A stretch of DNA of 64,000 nt from Sulfurospirillum sp036802865. Its GTDB lineage: Bacteria; Campylobacterota; Campylobacteria; Campylobacterales; Sulfurospirillaceae. The translations under genes and the position numbers were made by a program. Positions 50,373 to 59,213 of the stretch are shown here, one piece after another; within the stretch, counting starts at the first letter, position 1, and each line of letters opens with the position of its first letter. The notes below the pieces were generated by a model. That model saw only the letters and a program-made list of their open reading frames with translations. It was not told the origin of the DNA and made no database searches. Location: assembly GCF_036802865.1 (NCBI RefSeq), contig NZ_DAIRVK010000004.1:1-64000 (forward strand). The letters run 5' to 3'.

Positions 50373-51725
50373 TCATACAAGGATGTCCCCATGGACATTA
50401 ATGAACTCATTGTATGCTACAAGGTATTTTTTTTCTTCATTTTTATCCATCCACGGCACACTGACCCATTTGTTGTACTCATAGTGTGTCACGCCCTCAA
50501 GTTTAGCCCAGCCTTCCAAGGTATTGGGGAAGGTAATGCCAAATTGCTTGACGTACTCAAATAAGTCAGTACCTGGCAAAGGCCTAAAGAACGTTGTACT
50601 GAGTTTAAACCTTGGATGTTTTTGTCTGATTTTTTTCACATATTCTAACGTTTCATACAAGTTTTCAGCGGTCTCCGTTGGTGCTCCAAAGATGCATCCC
50701 GATGTTAATTCAACATCCGCTTGATACAGTTTTTCAGCAGCGTCCAAATAACTCTCCAAGTGACCTGTCCCTTTTTTGTAGACCTCTTCTACAATTCTTT
50801 TACTTCCGCTCTCAAGTCCAACGGTTAAGTGGTGGAGTTTTAAATTGCTTTTATTGATCTCTCTTAGGTCTTCAACGGTGTAGTTTTTAAGTTCCATCGC
50901 TCTCGCATCAGCAATCCACTCAATATGTGGAAATTCTTCGGAGACAAATTCCATAATCTCTTTAACACGTGCCTTGCGTGTAAACAGAGTCGCATCGAAA
51001 AATACGAGTTGTTTAAACTGTGTTGCTTCATATAAGTAACGTAAATCTTGTTTGATCAGTTCAATAGGTTTTTCTGCCCATTTACGAGTCTCTGGTGTCG
51101 CACAGAAGGTACATTTTGCGGGACATCCGTATTGGGTGACGTAGATAACTCTTTGGGTAGCAGGGTTAATATATTTGCTAACGTCAATCTTGTGATAGGG
51201 AATGGCATTCCATGTGATATCTCTATAATTTTTTGGTGTTTCGGTGTAGGTGATCTGAAGATTGTCTGAGGCTCCCATAACACGCTCTTTTGAATAGACA
51301 CCTGGTATCAATCGAGTGACTTTCCCATGGTTTAAAAGATCCGCAATAAGCTCTCTAAACGAATTTTCACCATAGCCTGCAATGGCATAATCAACCAGTT
51401 CTGATTTGATGGTTTCATGTGGAAGGGCGGTTACATGAGGGCCACCTACGATCGTAATAATTTTGCTATTGAAGTTTTTGATTTTCGTTAATAAATCAAA
51501 TCCAGATTTTGTTTGATAGCCCGTAAACATAGAGACGCCAACAACATCAGCGTTTTGGAGTAACGCGTTTAATCGTAAATCATCATCGACTCTTTCATCA
51601 AAAATCTCATAATTGATTGAATCAAGTGTGCTAATAGCAGCAGAAATTGCAAGTATGCCCAGTGGAAAATAATGAAAATCTTTGTAGGGTTCCATCTTTG
51701 GCATGATTAAAACAATATTTAGCAT
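50373..51725 (-). CDS. B12-binding-domain radical SAM enzyme
   Basis: 450 residues. The N-terminal 150 residues resemble a cobalamin-binding Rossmann domain (LMPKMEPYKDFHYFPLGILAISAAI, VVGVSMFTGYQ and IVGGPHVTALPHETI), without the DxHxxG ligand, as in many class B enzymes. The radical SAM motif is YGCPAKCTFCATPE (cysteines near 201, 205 and 208), with the barrel continuing to about 400. Such enzymes methylate unreactive carbons or perform other radical changes. It heads a separate unit with the FemAB-like, methylase and Maf genes, so its substrate may be Pse or the flagellin glycan. It has its own perfect promoter. Confidence 0.85.
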   Translation of the reverse strand: MLNIVLIMPKMEPYKDFHYFPLGILAISAAISTLDSINYEIFDERVDDDLRLNALLQNADVVGVSMFTGYQTKSGFDLLTKIKNFNSKIITIVGGPHVTALPHETIKSELVDYAIAGYGENSFRELIADLLNHGKVTRLIPGVYSKERVMGASDNLQITYTETPKNYRDITWNAIPYHKIDVSKYINPATQRVIYVTQYGCPAKCTFCATPETRKWAEKPIELIKQDLRYLYEATQFKQLVFFDATLFTRKARVKEIMEFVSEEFPHIEWIADARAMELKNYTVEDLREINKSNLKLHHLTVGLESGSKRIVEEVYKKGTGHLESYLDAAEKLYQADVELTSGCIFGAPTETAENLYETLEYVKKIRQKHPRFKLSTTFFRPLPGTDLFEYVKQFGITFPNTLEGWAKLEGVTHYEYNKWVSVPWMDKNEEKKYLVAYNEFINVHGDILV

Positions 51726-51784
51726 GAATGAGCCTTTTTGTTAGCATATATGATTTTTCTATTCAGTTTTGAGCAATAAATTAC

Positions 51785-51814
51785 ATTATAAAACATAGTG
51801 TATACGCTTGTCAA
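51785..51814 (-). promoter_or_regulatory. Perfect sigma-70 promoter for the Maf sub-operon
   Basis: On the minus strand, TTGACA (51814-51809), 18 bases and TATAAT (51790-51785), 60 bases before the radical SAM start. The -35 overlaps the stop region of the upstream aminotransferase gene. It has the same hexamers and spacer as the FlaC-like promoter at 60259. Confidence 0.75.
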
Positions 51815-53118
51815 TCTATTTTCAGTTCCTCTTTGTTTTCCCATACTTTGGCAAACGCTTTCACCACATCATCCATATCTTCTCTGCTCATACCCGGACG
51901 CATAAGCTCATGGGTAAACAGACGTTCAAAATGCAGACTCTCGCACACAGGGCAGTCGCCTTTTTGGTACGTTACATTGGAGAGGTTAAACGGATAGCCT
52001 TTGCTTCCAAACGCAATTTTGTGTACAAACATGGGTTGCAGGTAAATGGGCTTCACATAACCACATCCGATTAGCACATCAGAGTCATCGCGCATGATGG
52101 TACGAGGTAGTTCGGCTTTAACCGCTTTGATGAAGAGGTCACGATGAACGCCCGCAAGGTTTGCGTCAAACTCTAAAGGATGCACGTAAAAGGCATGTTT
52201 GATATGCTCTCGAAGGGTTGTTGTTTTAAGGCATGGAATGCTTTTAAGCGCCTCGCTGATGTAGGCGACATTTTCTTGGCGTATTTTTAGCAAAGAGGGC
52301 AGTTTTTTGAGTTGTTCACGTGCTACTGCACACTCCATCTCTGTCATACGAAAGTTAAAACCGACCATGTTGATAAGCTCATTTGGTGCGCTAAAGCCTT
52401 TATTGGCGATGACGGATTCTGCGTGGTTGCGGATGAGTTGGAGTTTATTAGCCAGTGCGTCATCATTGGTAACGATGACACCACCTTCGCCTGAGTGTAT
52501 ATGCTTGTGGTAATTGAGTGAGAAGACACCCATATCGCCCAAAGTTCCTGCAAATTCGTTTTTATGCATAGCACCTGGAGCTTGCGCAGCATCTTCGATA
52601 ACGATAAGGTTATGTTTTTTAGCAATGGCATTGATGGCTTCAACATCATAAGGTTGCCCAAAAATGTCCACAACAATGATGGCTTTTGTTTTGGGGGTAA
52701 TCTTTTGCTCAACGCTTTTAGGGTCTAAACAGTAGGTATCTTCCTCCACATCAGCAAACACAGGAATACCACCGTAAAAAAGCGGTGCAACGGCTGAGGC
52801 TGACATGGTGTAGGGGCTAACGATGACTTCATCGCCCGCTTCGATTCCAGCGGCTCCCACAGCGCAAATAAGCCCAGAGGTTGCAGAGTTGACACTAATG
52901 GCATGCTTGACACCAAAAAATGCTGCCCACTCTTTCTCAAAAGCACGTACTTCATTTCCACCGTAAAAATCATCATGCCAAGCACCCAGGTAAGTAGAGA
53001 GTTTGCCACTACGAAGTACACGTAGTACGGCTTCTTCTTCCTCTGCCCCTATAGTGTTATAAGCTGGAAAAGGGTTGGTTCTTACTTTCTCTCCGCCGTT
53101 GATGGCTAGTTTTTTCAT
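51811..53118 (-). CDS. DegT/DnrJ/EryC1/StrS sugar aminotransferase
   Basis: 435 residues, fold type I PLP enzyme of the nucleotide-sugar aminotransferase family, longer than PseC (373). The PLP lysine is in FSLNYHKHIHSGEGGVIV, with VEDAAQAPGAMHKNE upstream and the C-terminal DCPVCESLHFERLF. It overlaps the Gfo/Idh gene as ATGA. This pair, oxidoreductase plus aminotransferase, is the combination used for 3-amino sugars (WlbA/WlbE-type), so a second amino sugar might be made here. It is not needed for the standard Pse route, which has PseC. The substrate is unknown. Confidence 0.88.
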   Translation of the reverse strand: MKKLAINGGEKVRTNPFPAYNTIGAEEEEAVLRVLRSGKLSTYLGAWHDDFYGGNEVRAFEKEWAAFFGVKHAISVNSATSGLICAVGAAGIEAGDEVIVSPYTMSASAVAPLFYGGIPVFADVEEDTYCLDPKSVEQKITPKTKAIIVVDIFGQPYDVEAINAIAKKHNLIVIEDAAQAPGAMHKNEFAGTLGDMGVFSLNYHKHIHSGEGGVIVTNDDALANKLQLIRNHAESVIANKGFSAPNELINMVGFNFRMTEMECAVAREQLKKLPSLLKIRQENVAYISEALKSIPCLKTTTLREHIKHAFYVHPLEFDANLAGVHRDLFIKAVKAELPRTIMRDDSDVLIGCGYVKPIYLQPMFVHKIAFGSKGYPFNLSNVTYQKGDCPVCESLHFERLFTHELMRPGMSREDMDDVVKAFAKVWENKEELKID

Positions 53119-54077
53119 CTTCGTTTCTCTTTTGCAATGGTTTCAAAAATTTTCATGTGAACATGCAGCTGTTCTTGCAATATCTGCTTGCAGGTTATAT
53201 CGTCGTTTTGGAGTAAAAATTCAAGGGAATGTAGGGCATAGTTTTTCAATGTATTGGGAAGTGTTTTTTCATGTTCCAAACTAAAATAGCCTTCGTATAG
53301 AGGCGAGGGTATTTTGATAAATGTATCGATGCACAAGCCTCCATCTTTGATCTCTACTTTGCCATTTTCAAACCAGATGGTAAGATCAAACGCAGAGTAA
53401 GGAAGCTCTTCCATGCAACTGAGTACGCCTTGTGCATTGGCGAGTTTTACGTCAAAATCACCGCTAATATCTTCGTGCAATGGTGTTACATTTAACGCAT
53501 TTATACTCTGTATTTCACCAAAAAAGTGGCTAAGTAGCGCTAGCATATGAACACCATTGTGAAGTAAGCCTTTGGTAAATACACCTTGAAAACGCACAGC
53601 TTTACCCCATTTTTCTTCAGCAATTGCGTTGGCAAGTTGAATCAAAGAAGGGTCATAGCGACGCATAAGGTGAATAAGAATTTTTTTCTCACTTGCAAGC
53701 AGTAGAGGTGTTAAGTGGGCCAATTCTTCAGCCGTGGCTACCAAAGGTTTTTCGCAGATAATGGCACTCAAATTTTCTACCGCTAAAGCCTCTTCTAGAG
53801 CTGCTGCATGAAACTGTGTGGGTGAGGCAATAGCGAGTAGGTCGATAGTTTCATACTGTAAAAGAGAGTCGAGTGAATGGTAAACGCCCATCTCTCCCCA
53901 GCGCCCGATAAATGCACCTTGGTTCGTACTATCAGGCTCACAAATAGCGGTTAATTTACAGTTGGGGTGTTTGCTGATAGCATGAGCATGCGAGGCAATG
54001 TTCTCACTGTTTGGCGAGTCGATAAGCCCACCAATACTACCTGCTCCAACAATGGCACATGAGAAAATTTTTTGCAT
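53115..54077 (-). CDS. Gfo/Idh/MocA-family oxidoreductase
   Basis: 320 residues. The NAD(P) Rossmann motif is CAIVGAGSIGGLIDSPNS at the N-terminus, and the conserved CEKPLVATAEELAHL carries the catalytic-region Glu-Lys-Pro. FTKGLLHNGVHMLALLSHFFG supplies the active-site His-Asn-His area. The family oxidises or reduces sugars and nucleotide sugars. It is four bases overlapped with the aminotransferase and 19 bases after the 327-residue gene, continuing the pse transcript. Likely substrate: a nucleotide sugar in the same modification pathway; not provable from sequence. Confidence 0.85.
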   Translation of the reverse strand: MQKIFSCAIVGAGSIGGLIDSPNSENIASHAHAISKHPNCKLTAICEPDSTNQGAFIGRWGEMGVYHSLDSLLQYETIDLLAIASPTQFHAAALEEALAVENLSAIICEKPLVATAEELAHLTPLLLASEKKILIHLMRRYDPSLIQLANAIAEEKWGKAVRFQGVFTKGLLHNGVHMLALLSHFFGEIQSINALNVTPLHEDISGDFDVKLANAQGVLSCMEELPYSAFDLTIWFENGKVEIKDGGLCIDTFIKIPSPLYEGYFSLEHEKTLPNTLKNYALHSLEFLLQNDDITCKQILQEQLHVHMKIFETIAKEKRR

Positions 54078-54096
54078 TAAAAGTGCCTTTTCATAG

Positions 54097-55080
54097 CTAT
54101 TTTTCTAAGAATGAAGCAAAATCTATGCCGAAATCTTCGGGGTTTTGATGCTTTTGCTCCAGCACCGAAAGTTCAAAATGCTCAAAACTGGTCAGTTGGT
54201 TTGCTTTTGGTAGAGGGACTAAGCATTCTCGCTTGGATGAAGGTATATATGAGATAACATTTTTACCCAATAGATAGGCCGTATAAAGCGCAACCGTGTC
54301 AATTCCAATGATAACGTTTGCGCTTGCGATATCCTCTAAAAGAGTGGCATGGCTAAATGTTGCATTGGGATCAATCGCTTGGTAGGTTTCAGGTGTATCG
54401 GAAGGGTGTAGGCGTATAAGGATATTTTTACAACCAAATTTTTCTTGATTTGCAAGAATGTCTTCAAAAACCTCTTTTTCGCTAAAGCCCCAACCATAGG
54501 CATCCCCAAAAGAGCGCTCAGCCACCTTGGCAGTCGGTTCACTCAAAAAGAGTAGGGTATCAGTCTTCTTGGTATTTGCTAAAACAGTTTGTGCGTCTTT
54601 GAGTTGAGCCAATAAGGCATAATTTTTGATGGCAATGATATTGGGAAGCCCTAAACTTTTGGCTTTATTGAAGCTTGCTTGATCGTGCGCTGCGATGAAA
54701 GAGGGGAGGTTATTCTCCCAATTTTTTTCGGGATATCCAAAGCGTTCACGGTAGTTTGTCCAGTGGTCTAAAAAAGCGATATTAAGGAGAGTGTGCGCTT
54801 TTGCATAGTTTAAAAAGTGGTATTCTAGATGGTTTTGCCAGCCTGTACTATAGAGCACAATAGAGGGGTTAAATGAAGCCAATTTGGTTTCAATGTCGCT
54901 TTTTTCTGGCGCTATTTCAGACCAGAGATGCTGGAGTTTTTTCGCTTTCATGAGTTTATTACAGGGTGAATCTGCTAAGCAGAAAATGCGAAATTCCCCC
55001 AAGGACATAGAGGCTTTTAAAAGCTCTAAAAGTATTTCAGCCCCTCCTGTATCGTGGGCAAAGAGAGCGATTTTTCTCAC
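54097..55080 (-). CDS. Uncharacterised protein in the pse operon, GT-B-like
   Basis: 327 residues from GTG at 55080, which overlaps the pseI TGA. I do not recognise it with confidence. It has a Rossmann-like start (KIALFAHDTGGAEILLELLKAS), a middle with LNIAFLDHWTNYRERFGYPEKN, and a late segment KNILIRLHPSDTPETYQAI followed by ANVIIGIDTVALYTAYLLGKNVISYIPSS. The RLHPSD and the G-x-D-T-x-x-x-Y-A-x-x-L-G pattern resemble GT-B-type glycosyltransferases and nucleotide-sugar epimerases. No membrane segment. Position directly after pseI suggests an act on Pse or its precursor. It is a good candidate for a new enzyme. Confidence 0.65.
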   Translation of the reverse strand: MRKIALFAHDTGGAEILLELLKASMSLGEFRIFCLADSPCNKLMKAKKLQHLWSEIAPEKSDIETKLASFNPSIVLYSTGWQNHLEYHFLNYAKAHTLLNIAFLDHWTNYRERFGYPEKNWENNLPSFIAAHDQASFNKAKSLGLPNIIAIKNYALLAQLKDAQTVLANTKKTDTLLFLSEPTAKVAERSFGDAYGWGFSEKEVFEDILANQEKFGCKNILIRLHPSDTPETYQAIDPNATFSHATLLEDIASANVIIGIDTVALYTAYLLGKNVISYIPSSKRECLVPLPKANQLTSFEHFELSVLEQKHQNPEDFGIDFASFLEK

Positions 55081-56114
55081 TCGACATCTTCTTTTTCAAG
55101 CCTGTCGCCAAAGCTCAAATTTTCTTTGGCACATTTGCCTAAAATATCTTTGATATAGCGAGGATGGAGTCCATACCCTGGGCGAACGGAGCGGATGTTT
55201 TCTTCGCTCAATACTTCACCTTTGGCAATATCTTTGGCGATATAAAGACTACGTGAGAATTGTCTACCTTTTATGGTTTTTTCATCGGTATGGTAGGTAG
55301 GGTGTCCTAATAATTTTTCAGTGTCACGTACCGCTTGAACCATTGCGGTAAATGCTTCAACGTCCAGTGAAAAACTCGCATCTGCACCACCAATAGCTTT
55401 GTCTAAAATGAAATGTTTTTCGATGACTTTAGCACCGAGCGCTACGGCAGTAATCGGTGCAGTGATGCCAAGCGTATGGTCTGAAAAGCCTGCAATAACG
55501 CCAAAACGTTTGGCAAGATCGGGTATGGTAAGAAGGTTTGCGCCCTCTAGTGAGGCAGGGTAAGATGAGGTACATTGCAATAAAATAATCTCAGAGTTAT
55601 CTTCCCTTTGGCAAATGCGTATAACATCTTCAATTTCATTCAGTGTGGCAATACCGGTAGAGATAATCATAGGCCTCTGCTTGGAAGCCATATAGCGAAC
55701 CAACTCGTAGTCCGTGATTTCAAAACTGGCTACTTTATAAGCGGGAGGATCAAATTGTTCTAAAAAATCCACAGCACTTTTATCAAATGGGGTTGAAAAA
55801 CAGAGGAGTCCCTCTTCTTTGGCGACTTCAAAAAGCTCTTTGTGCCACTCCCACGGTGTGTACGCCTCTTTATAGAGTTCGTAGAGTGTTTTATTATCCC
55901 AGAGCGTGCCACCTTTGACGACGAAGTCCTCTTTGTCACAGTTAAGCGTTAATGTGTCAGCCGTATAAGTTTGAAGCTTGATGGCATCAGCCCCCGCTTT
56001 TTTAGCCGCTCTTATGGTCTGCTTTGCAGTTTCTATACTGTTGCCATGGTTTGCAGAAAGCTCTGCTATGATAAGTGTACGTGTGTCATCTAAGTTAAAA
56101 TTACCGATGTTCAT
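55077..56114 (-). CDS. pseI: Pseudaminic acid synthase PseI
   Basis: 345 residues. PseI condenses 2,4-diacetamido-2,4,6-trideoxy-L-altrose with phosphoenolpyruvate to give pseudaminic acid. The NeuB-type barrel shows IIAELSANHGNSIETAKQTI, IKLQTYTADTLTLNC, FSDHTLGITAPITAVALGA, EKHFILDK and GGADASFSLD; the C-terminal SAF antifreeze-like domain is present (SLYIAKDIAKGEVLSEENIRSVRPGYGL). GGAG precedes the ATG, which lies inside the end of pseH (14-base overlap). Confidence 0.95.
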   Translation of the reverse strand: MNIGNFNLDDTRTLIIAELSANHGNSIETAKQTIRAAKKAGADAIKLQTYTADTLTLNCDKEDFVVKGGTLWDNKTLYELYKEAYTPWEWHKELFEVAKEEGLLCFSTPFDKSAVDFLEQFDPPAYKVASFEITDYELVRYMASKQRPMIISTGIATLNEIEDVIRICQREDNSEIILLQCTSSYPASLEGANLLTIPDLAKRFGVIAGFSDHTLGITAPITAVALGAKVIEKHFILDKAIGGADASFSLDVEAFTAMVQAVRDTEKLLGHPTYHTDEKTIKGRQFSRSLYIAKDIAKGEVLSEENIRSVRPGYGLHPRYIKDILGKCAKENLSFGDRLEKEDVE

Positions 56115-56583
56115 TGGTTAGCTCCATGCAAATAACCTCTTTGTCGTTAATGCTTATGCGCTCTTTTTCGCAAAATCCAAATTTTTCATACAATGCTTTT
56201 GCTTTTGTGTTTTCAGTAAAAACTTCCGCTTTGAGTATGTTCACCTTTAATCTCTTAAACGCATACTCTACAATACTTTGCATCAAAAGCGAACCAATCC
56301 CTTTTTGATTGAGCGTTGGGTTGGCATAAAGTCCCATCACGACACTCTCTTTGGATATCTCATTAAAGTCGATAACACCAATGTCAATGCCCGCGTTTTG
56401 GACTAAAAAATAGCGGCGATCTTCGCTTGTTTGCAGCGCTTCAATAAACCCAAAATGCTCTGCCTCGCTGATGTCATTCGTGTTATACATGTATGCTTTG
56501 ACATTTTCGTGATTTCGCCACGCTAAAATCATCTTTTTTTGGGACTCATCCAGCGTTGTAAAGTTGCATAAATAAAGACGCAT
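56101..56583 (-). CDS. pseH: PseH N-acetyltransferase
   Basis: 160 residues, GNAT fold. PseH acetylates UDP-4-amino-4,6-dideoxy-N-acetyl-beta-L-altrosamine at N4 with acetyl-CoA. Seen are MILAWRNHENVKAYMYN, typical for PseH, motif A VMGLYANPTLNQKGIGSLLMQSIVEYAF and AEVFTENTKAKALYEKFGFCE. AAAGGAG lies 4 bases before the ATG, so the 38-base overlap with pseG appears real. It sits in order in the pathway run. Confidence 0.93.
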   Translation of the reverse strand: MRLYLCNFTTLDESQKKMILAWRNHENVKAYMYNTNDISEAEHFGFIEALQTSEDRRYFLVQNAGIDIGVIDFNEISKESVVMGLYANPTLNQKGIGSLLMQSIVEYAFKRLKVNILKAEVFTENTKAKALYEKFGFCEKERISINDKEVICMELTNEHR

Positions 56584-57409
56584 CCCACTCCTTTAAAACA
56601 GGATACTCCTGCTTTTGAAGATATGCAAACATATCGTCTTGGTTGTGTGCTACTTTAATCGCAATGAAAGGTACTTCCATGAAAAGTACCTCATGCACCA
56701 TAACACTCGGCGTTACGATGGCAAAGCGGCTTTGGTGAAGTAGTTTGGCAACTTCGTTGGAGTTTACATGTAAAGCAATATTGGGCTTACCCTGCGCGTA
56801 GTTTTGAAGCTCACCAAGATGCGCATTTGCCATGGTTGAAAGAACGCATATACGCAATTTTTGTGGGAGTGTTTTAAGAATGGAAAGCGTGATGTTGGTC
56901 GCATCTGTCCCACCCATCGCTATAAATACGTCGTAAATTTTTTCACGCGCTTGTTTTTTTTCTTCTCTAAATTCGTTGCGAATGAGTGTATAAAGACTGC
57001 CACAACGAAGTTCACATTTTTTAGGCACAAGGTTTTTATAACGTTTGGCGTCTGCCGAAAGATTGTGGTTTAAAAGAATGTCGCAGTGATGAAGCTCATA
57101 CGTGTCATCGAAGCTTAGGATTTTTACTTTTGTGGCCTCTTTTATTTTTTGCTCAAATTGTGCATCAATGCCGTAGTGATCGATCACTAAAAGCTTTACA
57201 TGTAACGTTTTAATCAGCTCTATCAGCTCATCTGCATCGTTTGATTTTAAGATTCTGACTTCATAGGGAATGGAATCAATAATATTGCCTTCTAAGTTTT
57301 GGCAGGCAAAAATGACTTCACCTTCTAAGTTTTTGGCAAAGACAAGATTGCGCATGACATGTCCAAGCCCAATGGTGCTTGAACTATCACTCCGAATCAA
57401 AGTTTTCAT
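56546..57409 (-). CDS. pseG: PseG UDP-sugar hydrolase
   Basis: 287 residues. PseG removes UDP from UDP-2,4-diacetamido-2,4,6-trideoxy-beta-L-altropyranose, leaving the sugar for PseI. GT-B-like features: RSDSSSTIGLGHVMRNLVFAK with the catalytic-type His, LVIDHYGID, FIAMGGTDATNITL and FAIVTPSVMVHEVLFMEVPFIAI. It starts with ATGA overlap after pseF. The family is often longer by 0-30 residues at the C-terminus; here the stop lies inside pseH. Two exact TTACATGTAA palindromes are in its codons (56764 and 57196). Confidence 0.93.
   Translation of the reverse strand: MKTLIRSDSSSTIGLGHVMRNLVFAKNLEGEVIFACQNLEGNIIDSIPYEVRILKSNDADELIELIKTLHVKLLVIDHYGIDAQFEQKIKEATKVKILSFDDTYELHHCDILLNHNLSADAKRYKNLVPKKCELRCGSLYTLIRNEFREEKKQAREKIYDVFIAMGGTDATNITLSILKTLPQKLRICVLSTMANAHLGELQNYAQGKPNIALHVNSNEVAKLLHQSRFAIVTPSVMVHEVLFMEVPFIAIKVAHNQDDMFAYLQKQEYPVLKEWDASLFMQLYNAG
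56764..56773. repeat. TTACATGTAA palindrome in coding sequence
   Basis: Exact copy in pseG (reading LHVN on the coding strand). Confidence 0.6.
57196..57205. repeat. TTACATGTAA palindrome in coding sequence
   Basis: Second exact copy in pseG (reading LHVK on the coding strand), 432 bases from the first. Confidence 0.6.
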
Positions 57410-58095
57410 GAAAGCAAAAGAGCTTTATACATAAATTCAGCGCGTATCCAGTCTTCAGGCGTGTCAATGTCTTGTACCAAGTGGCGAGGTAAAAGCACCG
57501 CCGTGGAGTGAGGTGCAAAGATCACTTGACCTTCCAACCACGCTTCGGGCGTTCCCCAGTAAAATTGTCCCGCATCGTGGTACGCTTCCTCTAAATCTTG
57601 ACTCCTCGTGTTAAAGTGTTCAGGCGAGAACATCTCAACACGGTCATCTTTGGTGAGTCGAATCGCACGCTGAATGGGAAAAGGAAAACTGGTCGCACTA
57701 AACGCATAAGAAGCTTTGGTAGAGGCTAGTTTTTCATATGCTTCTTGGATGTACTTTGCTTGCACAAATGGTGCAGTGGCGTAGATACAACAGACCGCTT
57801 CAACATCGCTGATGTCGTGTACCGAAGCGGTAATCGCATGGGCGATGACGGGAATGGTTGCTGTGTGGTCATCGCTCAATTCTTTGGGGCGCATAAAAGG
57901 AACTTCAGCGCCCAATATTCGTGCCAAAGTGGCGATTTCTTCGTCGTCCGTACTCACGACAATTTTGTCAAAACAGCCACTTTTTTGGGCTGCTTCGATG
58001 CTATAAGCGATCATGGGTTTACCGCAAAATGCTTTAATATTTTTACGAGGAATACGTTTACTTCCTCCACGCGCTGGGATAATGGCAAGTCTCAT
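57406..58095 (-). CDS. pseF: Pseudaminic acid cytidylyltransferase PseF
   Basis: 229 residues from ATG at 58095, which forms an ATGA overlap with the pseC stop and has AAAGGA 8 bases upstream; the ATG at 58104 overlaps that site. PseF makes CMP-pseudaminic acid from Pse and CTP. The nucleotide loop IIPARGGSKRIPRKNIKAFCGKPMIAYSI, VVSTDDEEIA and the metal-site DIDTPEDW are intact. The product is the donor for Maf. Confidence 0.95.
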   Translation of the reverse strand: MRLAIIPARGGSKRIPRKNIKAFCGKPMIAYSIEAAQKSGCFDKIVVSTDDEEIATLARILGAEVPFMRPKELSDDHTATIPVIAHAITASVHDISDVEAVCCIYATAPFVQAKYIQEAYEKLASTKASYAFSATSFPFPIQRAIRLTKDDRVEMFSPEHFNTRSQDLEEAYHDAGQFYWGTPEAWLEGQVIFAPHSTAVLLPRHLVQDIDTPEDWIRAEFMYKALLLS

Positions 58096-59213
58096 AGATG
58101 GCATCCTTTGATGGAAGCGAGTGTTTCAAGCAGTGTGTCTGCTACCATACGTGCTTCTTCCATACTCATACCTTGATGGCAGGGGATAGAGAGTTCAGCT
58201 TTGTAAAAATCTTCCGTTGTTTCTAACCGTTGTTCACCAAAAAGCTTTTTGTAGTAACTAAATTGATACACAGGTTTGTAGTGGACTTGTACTCCAAGTC
58301 CTTTAGCGTGTAAAGCTTTGAAGATCTCTTCTTTGGAACACCACAAAGAACGATCAAGCAGAATAGGGTAGAGATGGTAGGTGCTTCTTTTAGATGTGTC
58401 GAGAGCAATTGTTGTAAAGTAAGGGTTTTTCGCAAATCGATCATCGTAGTAGTGTGCTATCTCTTTGCGTTTGTCGATAAAGGCGTCTAAACGTTTAAGT
58501 TGTGAAAGCCCCAATGCACACGCTACATCGCTAAGACGGTAGTTTTCACCCAGCGTAATCATGTCGGAATTCCAGAGCTCTTTTTTGACAATACCATGAC
58601 TTCGTAACAGTTTTGCTTGCTCATAAAAGGCGGTATTATTTGTGGCAATTGCACCACCTTCAAACGTCGTGATCGGCTTGATGGCGTGAAAACTAAAGAT
58701 GGTCATATCGGCAACAGTGCCTACTTTTTGCCCATTTATTTCACTGCCAAGCGCATGGCTTGCATCTTCGATGAGCAACAGTTTGTGTTTGTCACAAAGT
58801 GCTTTAATGGTATGAATAGGCAGTGGATTTCCGCCAAAATCCACAGGCGCTATTGCTTTGGTTCGAGGAGTGATTAACGCCTCTATTTTGCGCTCATCCA
58901 TATTGCCATCATAACGAATATCGCAAAATACAGGAGTTGCCCCACATTGGATGGCAGTGTTCGAAGTAGCGGCAAACGTGAGAGGTGTTGTGATGATCTC
59001 ATCACCCTCTTGAAGTCCGATGATCTGATAGGCGACATGTAAAGCTGAAGTGGCGGAGTTCATCACGCAAACGTGCTTTACGCCCAAGTAGTGTGCTAGC
59101 GCTTCTTCAAAGTCACTCACTTTTTTACCACCTGTGAGAAAATCGCCTTTCAGCGTCTCAACAACTGCATCTATATCGCTTTGGTCTATGCTTTGTTTGC
59201 TGTAAGGAATCAT
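58092..59213 (-). CDS. pseC: PseC aminotransferase
   Basis: 373 residues. PseC transfers an amino group from Glu to C4 of the PseB product using PLP. The Lys is in FSFHAIKPITTFEGGAIAT, with IEDASHALGSEING upstream and a conserved C-terminal substrate region (ILLDRSLWCSKEEIF and KPVYQFSYYKKLFG). Start and stop both overlap neighbours as ATGA (pseB before, pseF after). Confidence 0.95.
   Translation of the reverse strand: MIPYSKQSIDQSDIDAVVETLKGDFLTGGKKVSDFEEALAHYLGVKHVCVMNSATSALHVAYQIIGLQEGDEIITTPLTFAATSNTAIQCGATPVFCDIRYDGNMDERKIEALITPRTKAIAPVDFGGNPLPIHTIKALCDKHKLLLIEDASHALGSEINGQKVGTVADMTIFSFHAIKPITTFEGGAIATNNTAFYEQAKLLRSHGIVKKELWNSDMITLGENYRLSDVACALGLSQLKRLDAFIDKRKEIAHYYDDRFAKNPYFTTIALDTSKRSTYHLYPILLDRSLWCSKEEIFKALHAKGLGVQVHYKPVYQFSYYKKLFGEQRLETTEDFYKAELSIPCHQGMSMEEARMVADTLLETLASIKGCHL

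Noticed and set aside
51811..53118. ColD/RfbH-type dehydratase instead of aminotransferase
   Set aside because: Alignment with the PseC motif puts a lysine at the PLP position (YHKHIHSGEGG); the His-for-Lys exchange of those dehydratases is not present.
57745..58176. Open frame of 143 codons opposite pseF and pseC
   Set aside because: Antisense shadow of two certain genes, without a start signal.
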